Shown here: in pieces, positions 1 through 7,398 of the stretch
How the letters are laid out: each line of letters begins with the position of its first letter
Numbering within the stretch: the stretch's first letter is position 1
Assembly: GCF_004345265.1 (NCBI RefSeq)
Contig: NZ_SLUM01000002.1
Span: 62,001 to 126,000, forward strand
Source of the DNA: Allofournierella massiliensis
GTDB taxonomy: Bacteria; Bacillota; Clostridia; Oscillospirales; Ruminococcaceae
Length of the DNA stretch: 64,000 nucleotides
Direction: 5' to 3'
The notes under the pieces: generated by a model
What the model was told of the DNA's origin: nothing
What the model saw: only the letters and a program-made list of their open reading frames with translations
Databases searched by the model: none
Made by a program: the position numbers and the translations under genes

Positions 1-189
1 TGTATCGCAGACAATCAGTGTCTGTTCCAGCATCTGGTCCACCAGCGCCATATCCTCCTCGCTCAGATTGTTCCGCAGGTCTTTCAGGAGCTGTTCAATC
101 TCCTTACCCGCCTGTTTGTGCCGACCGTTTCCTTCCATGTTGTTTTCACAGGGAAGCAACTCTCCCCGGTAGATTGCATCCAATACCAT
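1..189 (-). CDS. Small DUF6809-like protein, C-terminus cut by window edge
   Basis: The minus strand reads 63 codons without a stop, from an ATG at 189 to the window edge. The start is preceded by AGGAGG at good spacing and lies 18 bases after the stop of the GHKL-nuclease gene, so the two look co-transcribed. The product begins MVLDAIYRGELLP and continues as a charged helical protein, which resembles small DUF6809 proteins of Clostridial mobile elements. That family name is from memory and no function is known. The 3' end is outside the window. Confidence 0.6.
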   Translation of the reverse strand, partial: MVLDAIYRGELLPCENNMEGNGRHKQAGKEIEQLLKDLRNNLSEEDMALVDQMLEQTLIVCDT

Positions 190-206
190 GCGGATTCCCT
201 CCTTTA

Positions 207-1748
207 TCACAGAAGCTGCTTTTCTTTGTGGGTAGCAAGAGAGAAGTTGTAGGGCGCACTGGGCCGTCCGTCCGGGAAGTTGGGCGCGGGCAGGGTATTC
301 AGAATGCGCACCATCTCCTGCAGTCTGTCAGAATAGCCGTTTGTCAGCAGGATTCCCCGGGTGGGCTGAATTCCCTCCAGAACCAGACCGTCCCAGTACA
401 TCCGCAGCTGGTACAGATCCTTCGGTTCCGCCTTTCGAGTCTTCAGCTCATAGATATCGCATTTTCCATTTTCTCCTTTGTCCACCACATCCACGCGGGT
501 ACCGGTGGGCCAAACACAAATTTCGCTGGTTACCTCATCCTCCGGGTTTGCTGCCTTGAGAATTTTCATCCACTTCTTTTTCAGTTCATCCTCGCTGAAT
601 GTGGCGGCGTTTTTCTGCGGCGGGAACTCTGCCAGCGCTTCAAAGACCTTGTCCCAGTCCGGGTCGTTGCGGTCGATACCGGTCTTGTTATTCAGGGTGG
701 CAAGAACACCACGGGGCAGCTCCGGCAGGATCAGCTCGCCCACAAAATCGTTGTAGCTGTTGTGCCGGGAAATGGGCGTGCCGTCTTCTTTGTGCCAGAT
801 TTCCCCCAGCTGAGCGGTGGCAATCACCCGCTTGCCCAACCGGATATCGATGCCCTGCGTGGGCTGGGTTCCCTGATAGTAATACCGGGCCTTGCCGCCC
901 AGTACCAGATGATCCCGCTTGGATTTATCGAGGGTACCGTGGACGTAAATCACCGGTACAATCTGGCCATCCAGTTCCACTTCCAGCTTTTCGGTGCGGG
1001 CCATCATCATGGGAACCTGGATAGGCGGAACCAGCATGCTGCTCTGGCCTACCGTTACCGCGATCTTGGCGCTGGGCTCCAGCGTGACCGGATCCAGTTC
1101 CAGATAGCCCCGGTACGCAACGCCCAGATGCTCGATCAGCCACAGCCGCAGAGTTGCCAGATCGCTGAGCTTCCGGTTGCCCTGCCGCTGCAGAGTGCGG
1201 GCAATGGCCATCGGCACCCGCACATAGATGACCGTGGAGGGATCGAGCCACTGAAGATTCAGGCCTTCGGGCAGCTGAAGATGGGTTTCCTCGGTTACAG
1301 TCATCTTCAGGTCAAAGGGGCCGCTTACTTTGTAATAAGGGCCGGGCTGGCTGCGGGTGTAGATGCACCAGTCACCGGTGCCGCCGGACAGACAGGCCAG
1401 TGCATTGTTGAGACCATATCCGTGCTCATTCAGGCGGCTGTTGGTCAGCGGAGCACTGCCCAGCTGAAGCGCATTGGTGAGTGCGGCAAGATCCATGCCA
1501 CAGCCCCAGTCGGCCACTGCCAGATGAATATAGTTCTTGTCCGCATCAGGTGCCAGCGCCACACAGATCCGGGCCTTTTCGCCCGCCAGTGCGGCGGCAA
1601 GAGCATCATCGCACCCCTCGAGGATACCCTGATGGAAGAGCATTCCCTGACGGGCCAGCCCGACAAAAGCCTTGCGGGTGATGTTGATGGCGATTTCGTG
1701 GCTTTCGTTGGTGCAAGCGGTGATGTTGTTCATGTTCTGGTTGTTCAT
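207..1748 (-). CDS. GHKL (HSP90/MORC-like) ATPase fused to a PD-(D/E)xK nuclease-like domain
   Basis: 513 residues. The N-terminal half is a GHKL ATPase: an acidic helix EGCDDAL (44-50) stands where the ATP-binding N box lies, DWGCG at 80-84 is the G1 motif, and NEHGYGLNNAL near 107-117 is the G2 motif. The C-terminal 100 residues look like a PD-(D/E)xK nuclease: D431, then E434-L-K436, then a QLRMY segment matching the QxxxY helix. The sequence therefore suggests an ATP-gated DNA or RNA nuclease. Fusions of this kind occur in conflict systems, but I cannot match it to a named one. It heads a small operon with the DUF6809-like gene and is driven by the operator-bearing promoter at 2091-2153. 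Start: the ATG at 1748 with an in-frame MNNQNMNN beginning; its RBS (AGAGAGGATTC) is adequate. Confidence 0.75.
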   Translation of the reverse strand: MNNQNMNNITACTNESHEIAINITRKAFVGLARQGMLFHQGILEGCDDALAAALAGEKARICVALAPDADKNYIHLAVADWGCGMDLAALTNALQLGSAPLTNSRLNEHGYGLNNALACLSGGTGDWCIYTRSQPGPYYKVSGPFDLKMTVTEETHLQLPEGLNLQWLDPSTVIYVRVPMAIARTLQRQGNRKLSDLATLRLWLIEHLGVAYRGYLELDPVTLEPSAKIAVTVGQSSMLVPPIQVPMMMARTEKLEVELDGQIVPVIYVHGTLDKSKRDHLVLGGKARYYYQGTQPTQGIDIRLGKRVIATAQLGEIWHKEDGTPISRHNSYNDFVGELILPELPRGVLATLNNKTGIDRNDPDWDKVFEALAEFPPQKNAATFSEDELKKKWMKILKAANPEDEVTSEICVWPTGTRVDVVDKGENGKCDIYELKTRKAEPKDLYQLRMYWDGLVLEGIQPTRGILLTNGYSDRLQEMVRILNTLPAPNFPDGRPSAPYNFSLATHKEKQLL

Positions 1749-1869
1749 ATTGAATCCTCTCTTTCTTATTTATAAGGAATGTGGTTGGTTTACTGCCCTT
1801 TCCCGGCTTGTTTTGTTGCGGCCGGCATGTTATGATGAGAGGGCAGATTGGATTGTTTTAACGTACGGT

Positions 1870-2037
1870 TCATTTTGCGTTTGCCGTGTCTGAGTTGCCG
1901 CTCAGATACGGCTTTTTTCGTGTGGGGAAAGCAATCTTTATCACGGCCAGCAGGCAGGGACAATGACCGAACTGCCTGCTTCGGTGATCCGGGATGTTGT
2001 CCGCTTCGTAGATGAAGTGGGCGCGGATGTGTTTCAT
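1870..2037 (-). CDS. 55-residue hypothetical protein, leader of the GHKL operon
   Basis: ATG at 2037 is preceded by GGAGGTATCAAT, a near-perfect ribosome binding site, so this short ORF is plausibly translated although nothing in its sequence (MKHIRAHFIYEADNIP...) is recognised. It is the first gene after the regulated promoter and lies 122 bases ahead of the GHKL-nuclease gene. Its 3' part is the complement of a hairpin that would work as a terminator on the other strand, which constrains its sequence and lowers confidence that the protein itself is under selection. Confidence 0.4.
   Translation of the reverse strand: MKHIRAHFIYEADNIPDHRSRQFGHCPCLLAVIKIAFPTRKKPYLSGNSDTANAK
1883..1918 (+). 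terminator. Rho-independent terminator on the plus strand
   Basis: A 12-bp stem (GCCGTGTCTGAG with CTCAGATACGGC, one G-U pair) closes a 6-base loop and is followed by six T residues on the plus strand only. No plus-strand gene precedes it, so it may end an antisense or small RNA that reads against the 5' part of the GHKL operon. Confidence 0.55.
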
Positions 2038-2090
2038 ATTGATACCTCCTATCCAAGATATATAGGGTGTAGTGGTTTCCCTGTGCTTAT

Positions 2091-2119
2091 ATTATAATAT
2101 ACTGTCGTCAGTATAGCAA
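2091..2119 (-). promoter_or_regulatory. Promoter of the GHKL-nuclease operon
   Basis: On the minus strand TTGCTA (2114-2119) and a consensus TATAAT (2091-2096) are separated by exactly 17 bp. The -10 lies about 55 bp ahead of the 55-codon leader gene. A perfect-arm palindrome fills the spacer, the layout expected of a tightly repressed promoter. Confidence 0.7.
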
Positions 2120-2153
2120 GTAGCAGCTCGCCAAAAATACTGACGATAGTATA
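2098..2153. promoter_or_regulatory. Two palindromic operators
   Basis: Operator 1 (2098-2115) is TATACTGTCGTCAGTATA with perfect 7-bp arms. Operator 2 (2136-2153) is AATACTGACGATAGTATA, sharing the ACT...AGTATA core. Their centres are 38 bp apart, and operator 1 lies between the -35 and -10 of the operon. The cognate repressor is not obvious; the ribbon-helix-helix protein at 2247 is one candidate. Confidence 0.65.
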
Positions 2154-2246
2154 GGTCATGTATTGTGCATATTGACAGTAGAGCCGAAAACAGCTTTCCT
2201 ATATAATTAAAATACTTATAATGTTAAAGAAACGGGGGTGCCTATA

Positions 2247-2468
2247 ATGCCATATACTGATGCCCAAAAAAGAGCGACGGCCAAATATAATGCTAAGGCA
2301 TATGATCGTATTGAAATCAAAGTAAAAAAAGGACAGAAAGAAATCATTCAGAAGCGGGCGGAGCAGCTGAATAAGAGTGTGAATGGCTATATTACAGATT
2401 TGATTGAAGAGGATCTGGCCGGCAGCGATTTGGCGGAATATGCAGAAGCCAATTCTGAATCAATTTAA
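2247..2468 (+). CDS. Arc/CopG-type ribbon-helix-helix protein
   Basis: 73 residues from ATG 2247, chosen over an in-frame GTG at 2238 because GGGGGTG then stands as its ribosome binding site. AQKRATAKYNAKAYDRI leads into IEIKVKKGQK (the DNA-binding strand) and two helices, EIIQKRAEQLNKSVNGYI and TDLIEEDL, the standard fold of Arc/CopG-like regulators in Clostridial mobile elements. It is divergent from the GHKL operon and may bind the palindromes between them, or act as the antitoxin of a lost pair. A terminator follows at 2634. Confidence 0.7.
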   Translation: MPYTDAQKRATAKYNAKAYDRIEIKVKKGQKEIIQKRAEQLNKSVNGYITDLIEEDLAGSDLAEYAEANSESI

Positions 2469-2633
2469 ATCCGACCTACAGGAAGATGGCGGTCCCTCCC
2501 TGAGCACAAATCGACATGTTCAACTATAGGAAAGATGATGCTTGGGAAATCCAATGCCTCAAGAGACCACCGCACCAGCCATAAACCAAGCCTGCTTACA
2601 TAACTTTGTGAAATGAAGAACCTTACATAAAGC

Positions 2634-2681
2634 AGAGGAACCTACCCAGAGCCTTGATTGGTACCGGGTAGGTTCCTCTTT
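2634..2681 (+). terminator. Hairpin terminator after the ribbon-helix-helix gene
   Basis: Perfect 14-bp arms AGAGGAACCTACCC and GGGTAGGTTCCTCT with an 18-base loop, followed by a T-rich but interrupted tail (TTATAATTTATT). Confidence 0.65.
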
Positions 2682-2707
2682 ATAATTTATTAAATCAACT
2701 GCCGTAT

Positions 2708-2860
2708 CTATCCATTGTCCTCTCGGCTCAGCTTCTTCAGACGATTATCTTCCACCAGGATTTGCAGATGCTCCCGGGACGCAAGATCATACAGATTTTT
2801 CAAGTCTCTGTGCGTATCACCTGTCATCAGAGCTCTCAGGGACGACAGTGTCCACTTCCA
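2708..2860 (-). pseudogene. C-terminal remnant of an unrecognised gene
   Basis: The minus strand keeps about 45 codons of protein-like sequence (LMTGDTHRDLKNLYDLASR, then REHLQILVEDNR) ending in TAG at 2708-2710, with no start and with another open frame over the same bases upstream. It reads like the helical end of a lost gene that I cannot name. The rest of the 2469-3068 gap shows nothing beyond this and the terminator. Confidence 0.3.
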
Positions 2861-3068
2861 GCGTGAAGTCAGACGGGGAACCTAACGTTCTGTATGATCC
2901 ATCCGATCAGCATCCAAAACAGACCGCACACCGAAGCCCACTGGGTGCCGATCCACATTCAGGATCATGGCGCTCTATTCCACTTCCACAAATTTTGCTG
3001 TATTGGCGTTCAATAAGTAGAAAGACCAGAGTGAATTTACGGAGAACAACGCTTTATATACTCCTGTT

Positions 3069-3341
3069 TTAGATTTGCTTTTGCAACTGCTTCTGGAAGA
3101 ACTGCGTGTTGTATAGCTTCCGTGCAACAGGTACATTCAGCCGGCTCTTCTTGTAGCCCAACACAATCTGACAATTGTTGGCCATATCCCCGATCAACAG
3201 TTGACCAGAAACGAATCGGGCCATCGGAGAATTTAAAAACAACAAAGGTTCTGCCATCTCGACAGGGGTAGCCAAACGACCGGCTGTGCCATTTTCTTTT
3301 AGCAGCGCCTCTATGCCTTCTTTTGTTCCAGTGCAATCCCA
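3069..3341 (-). pseudogene. C-terminal fragment of a short-chain dehydrogenase/reductase
   Basis: The frame encodes GRLATPVEMAEPLLFLNSP, then MARFVSGQLLIGD, which matches the conserved end of SDR enzymes (GRxxxPEEMAxxxxFLxSxxAxFxxGxxxxxDGG). About 170 residues with the Rossmann motif and catalytic Tyr-Lys are missing. Its start overlaps the last codons of the AAA ATPase gene in another frame, so the ATPase seems to have landed in, or been joined to, an SDR gene by deletion. Confidence 0.6.
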
Positions 3342-4651
3342 ATCAACCGATCGGTCTGATCTGCCATAAACAGTGGGACATTCAGCACATCATCATCCAA
3401 CTTCAAATTACTCAGTGAAAATCGGACACGGAGCTTAACCTGGTCTGGAAATAGTTCTTTGAATTTCTTGAGACTTCTGCTGGTGGTATTGGCTTCGGAC
3501 TTGACCTCCACAGGAAAAATATCGTTTTCACGCTGAATCAGGAAATCCACCTCATAAGGAGGATTTGTCTGCGTCCAGTACCGAGGAGTCACTTCAAACT
3601 GTGTAATCAAAGTCTGAAGCACAAAATTTTCAGTTAATGCGCCCTTGAACTCGGTAAATAACCGATTACCCTCACCAAAGGCAGTCGGTGCCAGTTGCGC
3701 CAGTCGGCGGAGCAGCCCCACATCCACCAGATAAATCTTGAAAGCAGCGAGGTCATCATAAGCAGACACAGGCAAACCCGGAGCCGTACTGCGGTAGACC
3801 TTATGCACCAGTCTGGCATCCACCAGCCACTGCAAGGCATCCTCGTATTCACGGGCCCGTGCCCCTTCTTTGACTACCTTGTAGATAAACTTTTTGTTTT
3901 CCCTCGCCAACTGGGACGGTATGGACTTCCAGATCATTGAAATCTTGGGAAACTCGCTGATGTTAGGGTGCTTGGCAAAGTCACGTTCATAAGCACCAAT
4001 AATCCCAGACAGAGCTTCCTGCATGGCTTCCACATCCCTTGCTTCTGTCCACATCTTGACGGGTTCTGGCATACCACCGGTCACATAGTACATTTTCAGC
4101 TTTTCATACAAAGGATTAAAGAAGGCATCGGGAATTGGCTCAATGGTGTTTACTGTCTCCAGATAATTTGCAAAGTTCGCATCTCCATTGGCCAATAGAA
4201 ATTCTGTAAAGGTCATGGGATCAATCTGCATAAAATTGACCTTGCCTACCGGGAAAGAAGATGGCTTTGCTAAGGCAATACCCAGGAGAGAACCAGCGCA
4301 GGCAATATGATACTGCGGCGCATTCTCACAGAAATACTTCATGGAATTGATGACCTTAGGGCAATCCTGTACTTCGTCAAAAATAATAAGGGTCTTCTCT
4401 GGCCGAATCTTCTGACCACTTGCCAGCATCAAATTCTGCAAAATTCGGTCTACATCTTTCGTGGTTTCAAAAAACTGCTTGTACTCTTCGTTTTCATCAA
4501 AGTTGAAATAAGCAGTATTTTCGTAGTAGCGTTTGCCGAATTCTTTCAGAATCCAGGTCTTGCCGACCTGGCGCACACCTTTTAAAATTAAAGGTTTGCG
4601 ATAGGGAGAATTCTTCCACTTCAGCAGTTTCTTCAGAATCAATCGTTCCAT
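3311..4651 (-). CDS. AAA ATPase with DUF4143 C-terminal domain
   Basis: 446 residues. GVRQVGKT at 25-32 is the Walker A, and LIIFDEVQDCP the Walker B. The C-terminal part carries the DUF4143 domain with the nuclease-like strand PYEVDFLIQRENDIFPVEVK. Such proteins are common stand-alone ATPases of mobile and variable regions in gut bacteria, with no settled role; a toxin-like or DNA-repair role has been suggested by context only. The length is normal for the family, so the gene appears intact, although its 3' end abuts an SDR fragment. Four direct repeats lie upstream of the start. Confidence 0.85.
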   Translation of the reverse strand: MERLILKKLLKWKNSPYRKPLILKGVRQVGKTWILKEFGKRYYENTAYFNFDENEEYKQFFETTKDVDRILQNLMLASGQKIRPEKTLIIFDEVQDCPKVINSMKYFCENAPQYHIACAGSLLGIALAKPSSFPVGKVNFMQIDPMTFTEFLLANGDANFANYLETVNTIEPIPDAFFNPLYEKLKMYYVTGGMPEPVKMWTEARDVEAMQEALSGIIGAYERDFAKHPNISEFPKISMIWKSIPSQLARENKKFIYKVVKEGARAREYEDALQWLVDARLVHKVYRSTAPGLPVSAYDDLAAFKIYLVDVGLLRRLAQLAPTAFGEGNRLFTEFKGALTENFVLQTLITQFEVTPRYWTQTNPPYEVDFLIQRENDIFPVEVKSEANTTSRSLKKFKELFPDQVKLRVRFSLSNLKLDDDVLNVPLFMADQTDRLIGIALEQKKA

Positions 4652-4662
4652 ATATACGCCCC

Positions 4663-4790
4663 ATCACACTTTTATGATATATTTAGTGCCTATTAATCAC
4701 ACTTTTATTATATGTCAAAACGTCAAAAAATACAAGCTGAATCACAAAATTATATGTATTTTAAGGCGATACAATCACACTATTATTAAA
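4663..4790. repeat. Four direct repeats in the AAA ATPase promoter region
   Basis: ATCACACTTTTATGATAT starts at 4663, ATCACACTTTTATTATAT at 4696, a weaker ATCACAAAATTATAT at 4741 and ATCACACTATTATT at 4774. The first two and the last two are each 33 bp apart, about three helical turns. They look like binding sites of an unknown regulator. Confidence 0.55.
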
Positions 4791-4820
4791 AATCCCAATT
4801 GAATTTTCTGGAAAAGCAGA

Positions 4821-4857
4821 AGGCCTGGATTTTATATCACAAGTAGCATCCAGGCCT
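4821..4857. terminator. Hairpin between the AAA ATPase and the HipA-like pseudogene
   Basis: Ten-bp arms AGGCCTGGAT and ATCCAGGCCT around a 17-base AT-rich loop. The T tail is poor on both strands (TTTGG on plus), so it is only a possible terminator, probably of the HipA-like gene. Confidence 0.35.
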
Positions 4858-4900
4858 TTGGGGAGTAACTATGGAGCTATACAGGAGCCGATCAATCTGA

Positions 4901-5374
4901 CTACCGTAGATGCAGATTACCGGTATAATCTGGCCGCCCACTTCCAGCACTTGGCATAGTATCCGTCGGTGGCAAATTCCGGTGGGTGGAGAAAAGGCTC
5001 TGCTCACTGAAGGAGCCGTTCAGCTCGGCTTCGGCAATGCTCTCATCAAAGTCATTCTGATACAGGGAGACATTTCGCCAGCACAACTGGGAATCCGCCT
5101 GTTTTACCCAAAAGATATCGTTGAGAGAAGGCGCATGGCTGACCTGCAGAAAGCCGTCCAATGTGCAGCAGCCATATTTCTCCAGAAGCTGCTCGATGTG
5201 CTTTCGGTGCTTGGGGGCACGCCGCCCTTCCAAAAAGCTCAGAAGAGATTTATCGCCAATAGGGCGCAAGGACGAGAGCTAGATTCCTTCCAAAGCCACC
5301 ACATCGCAGAATTTATCCTCTTGGGTAGAGAACTCCAGAAACGGTGTGTCTTGGTTCAGCAAAATCCAGTCCAT
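4901..5374 (-). pseudogene. HipA-like kinase gene, decayed
   Basis: ATG 5374 follows AGGAGG and starts MDWILLNQDTPFLEF, the usual opening of HipA-like kinases in Clostridia. A TAG stops it at codon 32. The same frame resumes with FLEGRRAPKHRKHIEQLLEK and SLNDIFWVKQADSQLCWRN, equivalent to the family's RRIPxxR and LSLSDxYWIxPxxxxLxW segments. Near 4985 the continuing homology (EFATDGYYAKCWK) moves to another frame, and the kinase domain proper is absent. It is clearly non-functional. Confidence 0.7.
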
Positions 5375-5706
5375 CTTGGCCCCCTCCTTCCTGTTTTTCA
5401 TCATACCTTAGAACCGGTGCTATTCTTGCCTTTCTCTGTCTGTAAAAGAGAGCACTCCCCCTTTTCTGCTCCCGCTGGTGTTGAAACTATTGATTTATTG
5501 GTGTCCAACAAGTATTCTCTTCGAGAAGAAGTACGGAAAGCCTATTCTTTTTGGAAATGCAGTCCTTAATATCCCTGAATGTCAAATCTGCTCTATTCAT
5601 AGGCCTTCTCATATAATCATCGGCCATCTCCCGATGCGCATTTATTGTGGCATCTTTCCAACACCCAACGTATCGAAGGGGGCATATATTCCGTTAGTCT
5701 GTACCG
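5375..5706. other. 332-bp stretch without a recognisable gene
   Basis: I see no gene, hairpin or repeat here beyond the HipA-like ribosome binding site. The last 60 bp next to the small gene at 5707 resemble the sequence flanking its second copy near 31.2 kb. Confidence 0.4.
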
Positions 5707-5919
5707 CTACTTTTTTTCCTTCAAAATATCAATAAGTTCTAAGGTGCGCTCGTAGGATTTGGCGGCCTCTGGCACCCCCACCAAAGCATTACGGATTTTT
5801 TCCAAAGCCTCAATATTGCCCAAACGATCTTCCTCTGTCTCGTTGCTTTCGCAGCTGATCAGCGATCCAAATATAAAATTCCGCATGATTTCTGTCTCGG
5901 AGTTGTCATCTCGAAACAA
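5707..5919 (-). pseudogene. Copy 1 of a small duplicated gene, start codon lost
   Basis: 70 codons closely matching the product at 31252-31509: both share MRNFI.GSLISCE, NETEEDRLGNI and ALEKIRNALVGVPEAAKSYE. Copy 2 has an ATG and ribosome binding site, while here the matching bases are altered and the frame runs back to a TAG, leaving only TTG at 5919. Function is unknown. It sits upstream of the HipA-like remnant on the same strand. Confidence 0.5.
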
Positions 5920-6005
5920 ATCTATAATCTGATCTTTATAGCTTGTGGTTTTCTAGTTAAAAAAGGGCGCCAAGTCTTTACGACTTGACGCCTGAAGTAC
6001 CGAAT

Positions 6006-6893
6006 TCAGCGTATCTGCGCACGCATCATATTGATTTCTTGAATAAAAAGAGATGTGGCCGGGGAAAAGAGCTGGTTTTTCTTCCATGCCAACACGCTTC
6101 GTGTTGTTTTCTCCGGATAAATGGGGATAAATTTGAGGTTCCGACCGCCGTGTACAGCAATCGCTCCGTCCAGGCAGAACGCACACCCCAAGCCCTCTTC
6201 CACCAGCAATACAGCATTGGAAAGGAGTGTATAGCTCAACGGGATATGAAGATCCTTTTCTTCTTTTCCGATCCAGTTGATGATATCCTCCCGCACCTTT
6301 TCGCGCAGAGGCAGAATAAGCGAACAGTCCGCAATGTCCTCCGGTGTAATCACTTCATGACCGGCCAAAGGATGATCGTCCCGCAAAAGAATCCCCCAGG
6401 TCTCCTTTTGTGCCAAACGAAGATACTCGTATTTATGAACATCAATGGGTTCCAACAGCAGACCAATGTCTGCAAGCCCTTTATCCAGCCGATCCTTCAC
6501 ACTGTCTGCCATTTCGTTATACAAGTGAAATTGCACAAGGGGATATTTTTCAGAAAAATTCCGAATCAATCTGGCCATCATACGGCTGCCGATCGCCTCC
6601 GAAGCGCCAATATTGATGATTCCGCTCACAATATCGCTTTTTTCAGCAAAACGCTGTTCCAGAAGATCGGCCAGTTCCACAATCTCCTCTGCACGCTGCC
6701 GGAAAAACAGACCGTCATCCGTAAGGGTCAGCCCTTTTTTCCCGCGTAAAACCAGCGTGGTACCAAGTTCTTTTTCCAGATCCATCAACTGACGGCTGAG
6801 CGTAGGCTGCGTTACATGGAGAACATCTGCAGCGCGGGTAATATTCCCTTCTGCCGCTGTTGTTAAAAAGTAACGCAGTGAGCGAAGCTCCAT
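6006..6893 (-). CDS. LysR-family transcriptional regulator
   Basis: 295 residues, standard length. MELRSLRYFLTTAAEGNITR and AADVLHVTQPTLSRQLMDLE form the winged helix-turn-helix, followed by an effector-binding domain (IINIGASEAIGSRMMARLI; ADIGLLLEP; GCAFCLDGAI). No target operon is attached: the downstream gene is the small broken copy at 5707, and the upstream gene is an ArsR on the same strand. LysR genes often regulate a divergent oxidoreductase, and the SDR fragment at 3.1 kb may be what is left of one; that link is speculative. Confidence 0.9.
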   Translation of the reverse strand: MELRSLRYFLTTAAEGNITRAADVLHVTQPTLSRQLMDLEKELGTTLVLRGKKGLTLTDDGLFFRQRAEEIVELADLLEQRFAEKSDIVSGIINIGASEAIGSRMMARLIRNFSEKYPLVQFHLYNEMADSVKDRLDKGLADIGLLLEPIDVHKYEYLRLAQKETWGILLRDDHPLAGHEVITPEDIADCSLILPLREKVREDIINWIGKEEKDLHIPLSYTLLSNAVLLVEEGLGCAFCLDGAIAVHGGRNLKFIPIYPEKTTRSVLAWKKNQLFSPATSLFIQEINMMRAQIR

Positions 6894-7053
6894 CGCAAAT
6901 CACCTCGCAGGTCTATTTGAGCTTCAGTCTATACATTCATTCCAAATTCGCAACATTCTGCTTTTCCGATACATTATTCAAATGTTTGTTCACAATTGAA
7001 CGACATCTCCAGCCACAAACAGCCGACTGTTCCGTTCACCATCATCCGATAAT

Positions 7054-7362
7054 TTATAATTTTCTGATATGCTCACATCCCTGCGCAATCATCCACCTGA
7101 CATGATCGTCTTTTAAAATGTAGTAAATTGTTTTTCCTTTTCTGCGCCTGTGAACCATACCATTCATTCGTAAAATATGGAGGTGATGAGAAACCGCAGA
7201 TTCCGACATATTCAATCTGCCTGCAATTTCACTGACACATGCTTCCGAGGAACCGATCTGAAATAAAATTTTCATGCGGGAAGGGTCGCCCAACGCCTTA
7301 AACAGCTGTATGAAATCTTCCAGTTCCCGCCCTTGCGGCTCCCTGGGCCAAGACCGATTCAT
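7054..7362 (-). CDS. ArsR/SmtB-family metal-sensing repressor
   Basis: 102 residues with GGAGGGG ahead of ATG 7362. The helix-turn-helix is EIAGRLNMSESAVSHHLHIL, the wing HRRRKGKTIYYILKD. In the last helix D85 and H87 plus C96/E97/H98 occupy positions like the alpha-5 metal site of CzrA (DxH...HxxH), so zinc, cadmium or cobalt sensing is likely. It is the last gene of the metal exporter operon, 36 bp after the ATPase, and should act on the palindrome at 9746-9769. Confidence 0.85.
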   Translation of the reverse strand: MNRSWPREPQGRELEDFIQLFKALGDPSRMKILFQIGSSEACVSEIAGRLNMSESAVSHHLHILRMNGMVHRRRKGKTIYYILKDDHVRWMIAQGCEHIRKL

Positions 7363-7398
7363 AAAGTCCCCTCCATTTCTTGTGCGCCTTCCAAATCC

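Noticed and set aside
18-1775. Long plus-strand ORF of 585 codons opposite the GHKL-nuclease gene
   Set aside because: It is the mirror of a gene with clear ATPase and nuclease motifs, has no family signal and no ribosome binding site.
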